A stretch of 64,000 nt of DNA from Thysanoteuthis rhombus (lineage: Eukaryota; Mollusca; Cephalopoda; Oegopsida; Thysanoteuthidae), in the NCBI GenBank assembly GCA_963457665.1, contig OY735207.1, positions 55,587,279 to 55,651,278 of the forward strand. The letters run 5' to 3'. The first letter of the stretch is position 1. Every line of letters begins with the position of its first letter. Of this stretch, positions 1-8,900 are shown piece by piece. A program made the position numbers and the translations under genes. Below the pieces are notes generated by a model. That model had not been told where the DNA came from. It ran no database searches and saw only the letters and a list, made by a program, of their open reading frames with translations.

Positions 1-2772
1 TTTTCGGACCATAGATTAGTAAGGGCCCGAATGAATTTAGGTATAGCTAAGCCCTTCAAGTCTGGTTACTGGAAATTCAACACATCCCTCGTGGATATGG
101 AGGATTTTCGGGACCAGCTAACATCACTAATCCAGCGGGAACTGACGGGGGCTATCCTGGGTAATAAATTCTGGGGGAACCTCAAAAACAAAATTAGGTC
201 TTTTGCTGCCGATTACAGTAGGCGACTCAACCTAGTGAGACTAGCGGCACAAAAGGCACTAGAAGATCGGATCGAGAGGGCGGTGGAGGGAGGGGACTCT
301 AGCCAGGTTAAGATAGCTAAGGCAGAGTTGGCCTCCTTGCATGCCAAGAAGGATCAAGCTCTAGTAGTTAGAGCTAGATTAAAAAGAATGTCCCCCGAGG
401 CAACGAATATGGCCGATGAGCTGAGGCTAGAAGAAATTAGGAGTGCGTCTAGTCGGTATATCTCCAGCGTCACATCGCCGGACGGACGTCTTGTGACCAC
501 AAACGAAGGTATCTGTGAGGTGTTTCGTGCCAATTTTCAGGAACTATTCACCAGGGAAGCTAGACTGAATTCGGCTCAGTTCGACGCCTATTTAGCTGAC
601 TTCCCTCGCCTTGAGGCGACTGAAGCAGCTGGGTGCGAGGGGCCCATAACAGAGGATGAAATCCGGGAAGCGTTAAAGAGCATCGAGAAGGAGAAGACAC
701 CGGGGATCGATGGTTTACCTTACGAAGTGTATTTGAGGCTGTCGCCCATTTTTGTTCACTTGCTGGCTTTGATCTTTAACCACTGGTTAAAGCAGGGGAG
801 AATCCCCAGCCGCTTTACCAGAGGGGTAGTGAAATTGCTATGCAAGGACAAAGATGGAGGGGACGGGGTAGATAACTTCAGGCCCATAACTCTGCTCAAT
901 ACAGAGTTGAAGATTTTGGCCAAGGTCCTCGCCAACCGACTGCAGACTGTGCTGGAGAGTCTGATTGGCCCCGAGCAGACTTGCTCTGTAAAGGGTCGGA
1001 CTATCCAAGACAATCTGCACACGGTGCGCACGATCATTGAGAAAGTCGACAATGGAGCCGCGCTGATCAAGTTAGATCAGTCCAAAGCCTTCGATAGGGT
1101 CGACCATCGTTTTCTCGAGTCCGTCTTATCCGCGTCTGGCTTCGGTGAGATCTTTCGCTCCTGGATTCGTCTCTTGTATGCATCCCCCAGCTCGGTGGTG
1201 GAAGTGAATGGAGTGAGGTCGAAAGCCTTTCAGTTGTCCAGATCAGTTCGTCAAGGTTGTCCACTTTCGCCGATGCTGTACATTCTTGCGCTGGAACCTT
1301 TCCTGCGCAAAGTAAAGGCGAATCCGGTCCTGCGCGGGCTAACCTTGCCTGGTGGTCACACGCCAGTCAAGTATACCGCCTACGTTGATGACATAACTTT
1401 GCTTGTAACGAGCAGTGCCGAGATCAGGGAAATCAGCGTAGAGATCCAAAGGTATGAGACGGTGACAGGGGCCAAAGCCAACTGCGGCAAGTCTGAGGGC
1501 TTGTTGCTGGACTCGTGGAGAGGGCGCTCTCTCCCTGGTCCCTTTGCCTGGACGGAAGGGCCGTGCAAGATACTCGGCGTCTGGTTCGGTCCCGACCTCC
1601 AGTTGGAGAAAAATTGGTCGGGTGTACTGGAAAAGGTAGAGAAAGCAGTTAATCTGTGGACTCGGAGGAAGCTCTCCTTCAAGGGTAGGGCCGAGGTGTG
1701 CGTCTCTCACATCTACCCCCTTATCCTTTACCGACTTTCAGTGCTCCCTCTTCCGTGTACCGACCAACAAAAGTTGGAAGGTGCCATGTTTCGACTCCTA
1801 TGGGGTCACAGGCACCCTATGGTATCTCGCAAGATCTGTCAGCTCCAACCTGCGGAAGGCGGCCTAGGAATGCCGAACATCAAAGCTCGGCAACATAGCC
1901 TACGCTTGACTTTCTTAGGTCGGATGTGTACGCAAGAAGAGCAGAACGGCGAATTCTGGAAAGAAGACGCCAGGAAGGCTTTCCCAGCCTTAAGAAACGT
2001 GCATTCCGACGACGGGGGTGAGGCCCGCCGTAGACCCCGGGCGGAATGCTCTTTCTATCGAGAATGCCGACACGCTCTCCGAGTTTTTTCTCGGGTGAAG
2101 GTATGCCTCAACGACACCCAGTCGTTGTCGAGGAGGGCATTATATCGGGTAATAGTGAGGGGGTCCGTTCGAGACGAAATGATCGAGGGGCTCGGTTTAA
2201 CGAAGGCGGAGAGTCGCTCAATCTGGCCTTGGACGCCCGGACTGAGGTGCCTCAATAACAACGAGGCGTCCCTCACCTGGCTAGTCATACGGAATGCTCT
2301 CTGGGTCGGCAAACGGCTTTTTGCAGCGGGTCTGGTAGTTTCACCAGAGTGCATGCGCTGTGGTGGAATGGAGGAGTCTATTGAGCACGCCTTCTTCCAC
2401 TGCAGCGTGGTGCAACCGCTGTGCAAGCTGGTTGAAGGCCACATGGTTCGCATCGTCGGGGCACGGTTTTTTGCCTTGGATGCCAGTGTTGTCTGCAGCA
2501 ATGTGTTCCCATCGTTGGAGAAGGACGCACATATAGTGCTAATGTGCTTACTTGGCGTGATGCGAATGGTGATTTGGACGACGCGTCAGAAGGGGTTCCA
2601 CGAAGGAGAGCATTTCACTCCCGAACAACTGATTGCGTTCTTTGGGCACCAGCTCAAAGTCAAAATCAGGGTCGAGAGGAGGAGGCTCCCTTGGTCGGAA
2701 TTCAACGGAAGGTGGGTGAGAGTTGCCCGACTGTGTCGAGTGAAAGGTGCTGAATTAGAGTGGTTTTTTTGA
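1..2772 (+). CDS. LINE ORF2 (endonuclease-reverse transcriptase), partial, copy 1
   Basis: The reading frame is open from base 1 and gives 923 residues, equal to residues 227-1149 of the full ORF2. It begins within the APE-type endonuclease, at the SDH motif near the end of that domain. The reverse transcriptase is complete: motif A (LDQSKAFDRV), GCPLSP and the YVDD catalytic box are all present. A C-terminal CCHC finger (C-x2-C-x8-H-x4-C) follows. The ATG at 31 is internal, not the real start. The protein would nick target DNA and prime cDNA synthesis from the element RNA. Private changes relative to copies 3-5 include N for D in AVNLWTRR and R for G in ERRRLPW. RT details (LLNTELKILAKVLANRL, LLYASPSS, VRQGCPLSPMLY) point to the Tx1 branch of the L1 group. 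Confidence 0.9.
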   Translation, partial: FSDHRLVRARMNLGIAKPFKSGYWKFNTSLVDMEDFRDQLTSLIQRELTGAILGNKFWGNLKNKIRSFAADYSRRLNLVRLAAQKALEDRIERAVEGGDSSQVKIAKAELASLHAKKDQALVVRARLKRMSPEATNMADELRLEEIRSASSRYISSVTSPDGRLVTTNEGICEVFRANFQELFTREARLNSAQFDAYLADFPRLEATEAAGCEGPITEDEIREALKSIEKEKTPGIDGLPYEVYLRLSPIFVHLLALIFNHWLKQGRIPSRFTRGVVKLLCKDKDGGDGVDNFRPITLLNTELKILAKVLANRLQTVLESLIGPEQTCSVKGRTIQDNLHTVRTIIEKVDNGAALIKLDQSKAFDRVDHRFLESVLSASGFGEIFRSWIRLLYASPSSVVEVNGVRSKAFQLSRSVRQGCPLSPMLYILALEPFLRKVKANPVLRGLTLPGGHTPVKYTAYVDDITLLVTSSAEIREISVEIQRYETVTGAKANCGKSEGLLLDSWRGRSLPGPFAWTEGPCKILGVWFGPDLQLEKNWSGVLEKVEKAVNLWTRRKLSFKGRAEVCVSHIYPLILYRLSVLPLPCTDQQKLEGAMFRLLWGHRHPMVSRKICQLQPAEGGLGMPNIKARQHSLRLTFLGRMCTQEEQNGEFWKEDARKAFPALRNVHSDDGGEARRRPRAECSFYRECRHALRVFSRVKVCLNDTQSLSRRALYRVIVRGSVRDEMIEGLGLTKAESRSIWPWTPGLRCLNNNEASLTWLVIRNALWVGKRLFAAGLVVSPECMRCGGMEESIEHAFFHCSVVQPLCKLVEGHMVRIVGARFFALDASVVCSNVFPSLEKDAHIVLMCLLGVMRMVIWTTRQKGFHEGEHFTPEQLIAFFGHQLKVKIRVERRRLPWSEFNGRWVRVARLCRVKGAELEWFF

Positions 2773-2994
2773 GATCTATTGGTTAATTAAGGATTTTGCA
2801 GTCCTGACACGAACGTGCTAACCCAGCCCAGGTTAGGATAGATTAGATTTTCCTTTTCTGTTAGCCAACAGTTTCTTAGCTAGGGAGAGAATGATCATCA
2901 GCCCCCCTTTTTTTTCTGTCCTCCACTTTTTTCGATTCCCATCCCCTCCCCCTCTAGATGACAGAAGGTAAAGTTTTCCAGAGGATGTTTGAGA

Positions 2995-2997
<3 letters not shown>

Positions 2998-3033
<36 letters not shown>
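2998..3033 (+). repeat. Poly-T tract, 36 nt, in 3' UTR of copy 1
   Basis: This is an uninterrupted T run on the element's coding strand. It lies at the same place in every copy but differs in length: 36, 33, 38, 37 and 35 nt in copies 1 to 5. It sits about 230 nt after the ORF2 stop. It may be a fixed structural part of the RNA or the poly-A of an old antisense insertion. Confidence 0.95.
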
Positions 3034-3135
3034 CTGTCTCGACATCCATCTTTTCGTCTGGTTAAATTACTGTTCTGCCATGTTAGGTCTTTTGTGGGGG
3101 GTCACATACTAATTTCGTTTTCGTTTTTTTTTTCC

Positions 3136-3226
3136 TGTAAATATATATCAGTCATTGGGGTTCATTTTTATTTGTAAATATTCATCATAATTTTATTCCC
3201 CCCCCACACACACAAAATTGTAAATA
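3136..3226 (+). promoter_or_regulatory. Cluster of three Pumilio-type motifs (TGTAAATA)
   Basis: Exact TGTAAATA octamers start at 3136, 3173 and 3219 in the ORF2 3' UTR. The octamer fits the PUF/Pumilio recognition consensus UGUANAUA. The three motifs are kept in every copy, for example in copy 2 within about 9730-9820. Binding by a host PUF protein is inference. Confidence 0.35.
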
Positions 3227-3445
3227 GGGGTTTAGAGTAGTTTTTACATCATAGAGAGAATCTGACTTTATGGTAAATGCAGTATGAAAGAGACCAGGAA
3301 AAATGTGTTGTTTTGGTGAATGGATGTATATAGTGTGATTGGGTCAGTGCATGAGACTAGCTAAGATAAGATTAGGAATAGAGTTGACCAGTCCTTATAC
3401 CCCATTCCCCCCTTCGACTTCATGTCATATTTCTCTCTTTCAGAG

Positions 3446-3451
3446 AATAAA
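3446..3451 (+). terminator. Poly(A) signal AATAAA, copy 1
   Basis: A canonical AATAAA lies 5-10 nt before the junction heptamer. Cleavage 10-30 nt downstream would fall at or just past the junction, inside the next unit's leader. Confidence 0.55.
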
Positions 3452-3455
3452 TAAT

Positions 3456-3462
3456 CACAGAT
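3456..3462 (+). repeat. Junction heptamer CACAGAT (copy 1 / copy 2)
   Basis: CACAGAT separates the AATAAATAAT end of one unit from the CGCTCGAC start of the next. It recurs at all four internal junctions and at the array's outer 3' edge, where it runs into unrelated DNA. It is best read as a target-site duplication or a retained target. It could instead be the last bases of the element. Confidence 0.6.
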
Positions 3463-3693
3463 CGCTCGACGAGATTGTTGTGACTTTTTTTGGCAAAAAA
3501 AAAAAAAAAGACAAGTTTCCTGCGACCACACCGAACAAAATAACGGACTAGTAGGACCCCCTTGAAACTCTAGTTCGAAAAGATAAGCCCTTGGTTTTTT
3601 TTGACTCGATTTGACTCAAATTGACTCGATTTTTTTTTTTTATTATTTCGATTTTGTTGTTTGTCTCGATTTTGTATTTTTTTCTTTCCCTTC
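3463..3693 (+). promoter_or_regulatory. 5' leader of LINE copy 2
   Basis: This 231-nt stretch lies between the junction and the ORF1 ATG. Near its start a T7 run faces an A15 run (3495-3509) across GGC, a potential hairpin. Further on, GACTCGATTT, GACTCAAATT, TTTCGATTTTG and GTCTCGATTTTG form a loose series of TCGATTT repeats at about 3602-3675. In a tandem array it lies directly behind the previous unit's 3' end. No TATA box was recognised. An internal promoter here is expected for a LINE but is not shown. Confidence 0.45.
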
Positions 3694-5910
3694 ATGGCCG
3701 ACGAGGCCAGGAGGGCCTTGTTTGCTTCCCCCGATAAGGGGGAGGGCGGGGGCACATCCACACCCCCTAAAATAGGGAAAAAAAACAAAAAAAAACAAGA
3801 AAAAATGTCTACAACACAGACAAACAGTACAAGTGAAAAGAATTCAGACATGAAAAAATCCCCCGTCCATGAAGGGAGGGGGGAAAATACAGACTCGCCG
3901 ATTCCGGCGGGACAACAACAGCAACAAGAAAAGACAAGTGGGGACTCTCCTAACGTTTGGTCATCCCCTCCCGTAATAAATACAGTCAATGTGGCGGAAT
4001 TCGTCAAGCGTTGCCAGACATACAGTCACCTTGTAAAAGAGGACGGCTTACTGGTGGACTTGGTCGAATTGAAAGACATTGAGAAAAAAATGGTGTCCGT
4101 CTTTTTGGTCGACAAGAAGTCAAACCGAATTGTCCGATCAAACAAAGACATAGTGTTGAAAGCACTGGCTAGCTTAGGAATCAAAGCCAAACAAGTTGTT
4201 AAAGGCGATGGCTTTGCGATGTGGGACGTACTATTGCCCACTGAACAGGACTGTTCAGATCTCCTGCGCCGAGAGCTCCAAACGAAGGAGCATTACATTC
4301 GTGTTGAGTATCTCGGCCGGAGAAGGACCCGGGTAATAGCACATGAGGTGCCCAGCTTCGTACTCGGGGAACATATCGGGGCTTTTCTCCTGAAATACGG
4401 AGAAATTGTCTCGGTTGACTCCGAGGCGATGCGTGGGGAGTGGCGTTTTGATCTTATGATCGACAGGAAGGCGTTCCTGGCCATTCCCAACTATTTGGAC
4501 ATAGGTGGTCGGAGGCGACTGCCTCTTATCGTAAAAGGTAGGAGGCCAGTCTGCTGGATATGCGGGGAGGCCGGTCACCTCGCCGCTATCTGCAAAAAGA
4601 AACCGTCCAGCCTGACGCAAGACCCTTCCCACTCAGTTTCTGTGACCGCCCAAAAGGAGGCTCCCGTAGTCTCGCCTACTGCCATGACTGGAGGAATCCA
4701 GTCAGATGCCGGGAGAGGTAAAAGTCTCCCCTCACCTAAACCGTCGACTCCGTCACCAAAGGTGGTGGCACAAAAAGAGAAGACGGAGGGGGAGTGGCAG
4801 GTAGTAGGTCGTAGTGGGAAGAAGGCCCAAATAGAAGCACCCCTGTTGCCACATATCCTAAAGCGAACCGACACCGACAGTCCCCAAGGAGAGACCCCGC
4901 AGTCTTATGCGGAACGGGCTAGAGTGGGGGGTTACGCTAGTCCAGGACGAATAGGGAAGGAAAAGGCGGCGGCACTTCTTCAACAACTAAAGTCCAGGCA
5001 GCCAGCAGGGAGGGTTACCCCTCCGCCCTCCCCGAAAACATTACAAAGTCCACCCACGAAAAAATCAACCCCAGAAAAACCAAAACTGACAGTACTAGGA
5101 AAAAAATCTACCCCCCAAAAAACACCAATACCTTCACCTACACCCCCATTACCGCCCACATCACCGCTACCTCCGCCGCCGCCTCCACCGTTGATTATGT
5201 TTCCTCCCTCAACAACAGCAACACCAGCAGCCACACCAAAACCTTCCCCAAAAGTAACACCATCAGCATCACCAGCAACAACACCAGCAACAACACCAAC
5301 ATCAGCAACAACAACAACAAGCACACCCATGTCACCTACACAATCGGCCTCACAAAAGAGGCCGAGAAGCCCAGCCGGGGGTGATACCGGCGAGCCCACC
5401 AAAAAAGAGAAAAAAATCAGACACAAGAGAGGGGTCCACATCTGCCGTGTCGACCCGGACATTCTCGACAAGACAAAACTCCAGCAGCAGGCCCTGAGGG
5501 ATTTAAAGGTCCTCCACAACTTCCGGTTCGTCGAACCCGGAAGACGTGATGTGGAGGACCCTACCTTGTTCCCAGGGCTAAAGAAAGTACTGACTGTGGT
5601 CCGGGTTGGTGACACCTCACGGCAGGTGTGGGACATGTTAAAAGAAGCCAACTTAGCTTTCAAAATGTCATCACCGCTGGCTGTCTGGCATCATCCAGAC
5701 CTCCACAAACTGAAAAACTTTTGTTCAGGGAGGGTCCCCGTCTTCATGCACCCCTCCCTTTATAGGGCAGCAAAACTAACATTCCCTAGGCACGTCGGCG
5801 GCGTGTCCCTGGATGGCACCATCAGAACTGAGATGGGCACTGATCCTATGGGACCCGCTGTCGGTGTGCTATCACCGGCAATGTTCGCGTCAGGAGGGCA
5901 ACGCCAATAG
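3694..5910 (+). CDS. LINE ORF1, CCHC zinc-knuckle RNA-binding protein, copy 2
   Basis: A protein of 738 residues counted from ATG 3694 (MADEARRALF), the first ATG after the leader and present in every copy. Residues 28-60 are lysine-rich, and a short Q run lies near 72-78. Residues about 207-285 look like the RRM-like part of L1-group ORF1 proteins and lead into one CCHC knuckle (C287-x2-C-x4-H-x4-C300). A proline/serine/threonine-rich linker with a short P8-type run follows near 493-500. A basic patch (KRPRSP, KKEKK) then opens a conserved C-terminal region (about 551-738) with no family I recognise. The role is expected to be RNA binding in the retrotransposition RNP. From about 4930 to 5735 this copy differs heavily from copies 3-5, while both flanks are nearly identical. 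It lacks the lysine/proline decapeptide repeats of the other copies. Confidence 0.9.
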   Translation: MADEARRALFASPDKGEGGGTSTPPKIGKKNKKKQEKMSTTQTNSTSEKNSDMKKSPVHEGRGENTDSPIPAGQQQQQEKTSGDSPNVWSSPPVINTVNVAEFVKRCQTYSHLVKEDGLLVDLVELKDIEKKMVSVFLVDKKSNRIVRSNKDIVLKALASLGIKAKQVVKGDGFAMWDVLLPTEQDCSDLLRRELQTKEHYIRVEYLGRRRTRVIAHEVPSFVLGEHIGAFLLKYGEIVSVDSEAMRGEWRFDLMIDRKAFLAIPNYLDIGGRRRLPLIVKGRRPVCWICGEAGHLAAICKKKPSSLTQDPSHSVSVTAQKEAPVVSPTAMTGGIQSDAGRGKSLPSPKPSTPSPKVVAQKEKTEGEWQVVGRSGKKAQIEAPLLPHILKRTDTDSPQGETPQSYAERARVGGYASPGRIGKEKAAALLQQLKSRQPAGRVTPPPSPKTLQSPPTKKSTPEKPKLTVLGKKSTPQKTPIPSPTPPLPPTSPLPPPPPPPLIMFPPSTTATPAATPKPSPKVTPSASPATTPATTPTSATTTTSTPMSPTQSASQKRPRSPAGGDTGEPTKKEKKIRHKRGVHICRVDPDILDKTKLQQQALRDLKVLHNFRFVEPGRRDVEDPTLFPGLKKVLTVVRVGDTSRQVWDMLKEANLAFKMSSPLAVWHHPDLHKLKNFCSGRVPVFMHPSLYRAAKLTFPRHVGGVSLDGTIRTEMGTDPMGPAVGVLSPAMFASGGQRQ

Positions 5911-5919
5911 ATTAACAAG

Positions 5920-8900
5920 ATGGCTCTCTATTTAGCAAGTTTGAATGGTCGTGGTTGCCGGAATGAGTCGAGAAGAGCTAGACTCTGTCGTCTCCTCCGG
6001 CACCTCGACGTGAGTATTTGTTGTTTACAGGAGACTCATTTTATTTCGAGCGACAATGAGAGTGTGCTGTCTCGAGATTTCCGTCTCTTTTCAGCATATT
6101 TTGATTACCGCTCCAGAGGTGTCTCTTGGCTAATAAGCCATTCTTTGAATGCGGTGTGTTCCCTTGTGTATGCAGACCCGGCGGGCAGATTGTGCGTCGT
6201 TGATGTTACCATAAGAGGGGAGGCTTTTCGTTTGATTGGGGTTTATGCGCCCAACGGCCAGGGTGAGCGAATCAACTTCTTTCGGCAGATCGATCAGTTC
6301 GTAGTTCCGTCGAGACGGCTAGTGTTAGCGGGTGATTGGAATGCCGTCCTTGATCCCGATATAGACCGAGGGGTAAATAGGGGAACTAACAACGGTGACG
6401 TGATTCCGTTTCGGGATTTGATCAACAGGCTTGACCTGGTGGATAAATTCCGAAACGAACACCCCCGCCAAGTAGTATGGACTTGGACTAATAGTGGCGA
6501 CCCGAGTTCGGTGCAACGTTCCAGTTACATCGATCGGGTCTTAGCTAGAAGAGTCGACCATAAGTTTTTGGAATGTCCAAGTTTCCATAGCGTCCCCTTT
6601 TCGGACCATAGATTAGTAAGGGCCCGAATGAATTTAGGTATAGCTAAGCCCTTCAAGTCTGGTTACTGGAAATTCAACACATCCCTCGTGGATATGGAGG
6701 ATTTTCGGGACCAGCTAACATCACTAATCCAGCGGGAACTGACGGGGGCTATCCTGGGAAATAAATTCTGGGGGAACCTCAAAAACAAAATTAGGTCTTT
6801 TGCTGCCGATTACAGTAGGCGACTCAACCTAGTGAGACTAGCGGCACAAAAGGCACTAGAAGATCGGATCGAGAGGGCGGTGGAGGGAGGGGACTCTAGC
6901 CAGGTTAAGATAGCTAAGGCAGAGTTGGCCTCCTTGCATGCCAAGAAGGATCAAGCTCTAGTAGTTAGAGCTAGATTAAAGAGAATGTCCCCCGAGGCAA
7001 CGAATATGGCCGATGAGCTGAGGCTAGAAGAAATTAGGAGTGCGTCTAGTCGGCATATCTCCAGCGTCACATCGCCGGACGGACGTCTTGTGACCACAAA
7101 CGAAGGTATCTGTGAGGTGTTTCGTGCCAATTTTCAGGAACTATTCACCAGGGAAGCTAGACTGAATTCGGCTCAGTTCGACGCCTATTTAGCTGACTTC
7201 CCTCGCCTTGAGGCGACTGAAGCAGCTGGGTGCGAGGGGCCCATAACAGAGGATGAAATCCGGGAAGCGTTAAAGAGCATCGAGAAGGAGAAGACACCGG
7301 GGATCGATGGTTTACCTTACGAAGTGTATTTGAGGCTGTCGCCCATTTTTGTTCACTTGCTGGCTTTGATCTTTAACCACTGGTTAAAGCAGGGGAGCAT
7401 CCCCAGCCGCTTTACCAGAGGGGTAGTGAAATTGCTATGCAAGGACAAAGATGGAGGGGACGGGGTAGATAACTTCAGGCCCATAACTCTGCTCAATACA
7501 GAGTTAAAGATTTTGGCCAAGGTCCTCGCCAACCGACTGCAGACTGTGCTGGAGAGTCTGATTGGCCCCGAGCAGACTTGCTCTGTAAAGGGTCGGACTA
7601 TCCAAGACAATCTGCACACGGTGCGCACGATCATTGAGAAAGTCGACAATGGAGCCGCGCTGATCAAGTTAGATCAGTCCAAAGCATTCGATAGGGTCGA
7701 CCATCGTTTTCTCGAGTCCGTCTTATCCGCGTCTGGCTTCGGTGAGATCTTTCGCTCCTGGATTCGTCTCTTGTATGCATCCCCCAGCTCGGTGGTGGAG
7801 GTGAATGGAGTGAGGTCGAAAGCCTTTCAGTTGTCCAGATCAGTTCGTCAAGGTTGTCCACTTTCGCCGATGCTGTACATTCTTGCGCTGGAACCTTTCC
7901 TGCGCAAAGTAAAGGCGAATCCGGTCCTGCGCGGGCTAACCTTGCCTGGTGGTCACACGCCAGTCAAGTATACCGCCTACGTTGATGACATAACTTTGCT
8001 TGTAACGAGCAGTGCCGAGATCAGGGAAATCAGCGTAGAGATCCAAAGGTATGAGACGGTGACAGGGGCCAAAGCCAACTGCGGCAAGTCTGAGGGCTTG
8101 TTGCTGGACTCGTGGAGAGGGCGCTCTCTCCCTGGTCCCTTTGCCTGGACGGAAGGGCCGTGCAAGATACTCGGCGTCTGGTTCGGTCCCGACCTCCAGT
8201 TGGAGAAAAATTGGTCGGGTGTACTGGAAAAGGTAGAGAAAGCAGTTGATCTGTGGACTCGGAGGAAGCTCTCCTTCAAGGGTAGGGCCGAGGTGTGCGT
8301 CTCTCACATCTACCCCCTTATCCTTTACCGACTTTCAGTGCTCCCTCTTCCGTGTACCGACCAACTAAAGTTGGAAGGTGCCATGTTTCGACTCCTATGG
8401 GGTCACAGGCACCCTATGGTATCTCGCAAGATCTGTCAGCTCCAGCCTGCGGAAGGCGGCCTAGGAATGCCGAACATCGAAGCTCGGCAACATACCCTGC
8501 GCTTGACTTTCTTAGGTCGGATGTGTACGCAAGAAGAGCAGAACGGCGAATTCTGGAAAGAAGACGCCAGGAAGGCTTTCCCAGCCTTAAGAAACGTGCA
8601 TTCCGACGACGGGGGTGAGGCCCGCCGTAGACCCCGGGCGGAATGCTCTTTCTATCGAGAATGCCGACACGCTCTCCGAGTTTTTTCTCGGGTGAAGGAA
8701 TGCCTCAACGACACCCAGTCGTTGTCGAGGAGGGCATTATATCGGGTAATAGTGAGGGGGTCCGTTCGAGACGGAATGATCGAGGGGCTCGGTTTAACGA
8801 AGGCGGAGAGTCGCTCAATCTGGCCTTGGACGCCCGGACTGAGGTGCCTCAATAACAACGAGGCGTCCCTCACCTGGCTAGTCATACGGAATGCTCTCTG

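Larger units (their letters stand above)
1..3455 (+). mobile_element. Tx1-like LINE, tandem copy 1 (5' end outside window)
   Basis: This is the 3' half of a non-LTR retrotransposon, starting at codon 227 of ORF2 and running through the complete 3' UTR (2773-3455). Its sequence is nearly identical to the matching parts of the four complete copies downstream. The left part lies outside the window, so the true 5' limit of the array is unknown. The unit ends with AATAAATAAT, followed by the junction heptamer at 3456-3462 and immediately by the leader of copy 2. Confidence 0.9.
2773..3455 (+). other. 3' UTR of LINE copy 1
   Basis: This is a non-coding tail of about 680 nt shared by all five copies. 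In order it has a conserved proximal part, a long poly-T run, an AT-rich part with three TGTAAATA motifs, a C-run with (CA)n, and a distal part of about 200 nt ending in AATAAATAAT. No poly-A tail or A-rich repeat follows; the next unit starts directly after the junction heptamer. Confidence 0.8.

Noticed and set aside
756-1070. Antisense open frames of 60-150 codons that recur inside every ORF2 and ORF1 copy
   Set aside because: They are shadows of the plus-strand coding sequence, with no independent domain, and follow its codon pattern.
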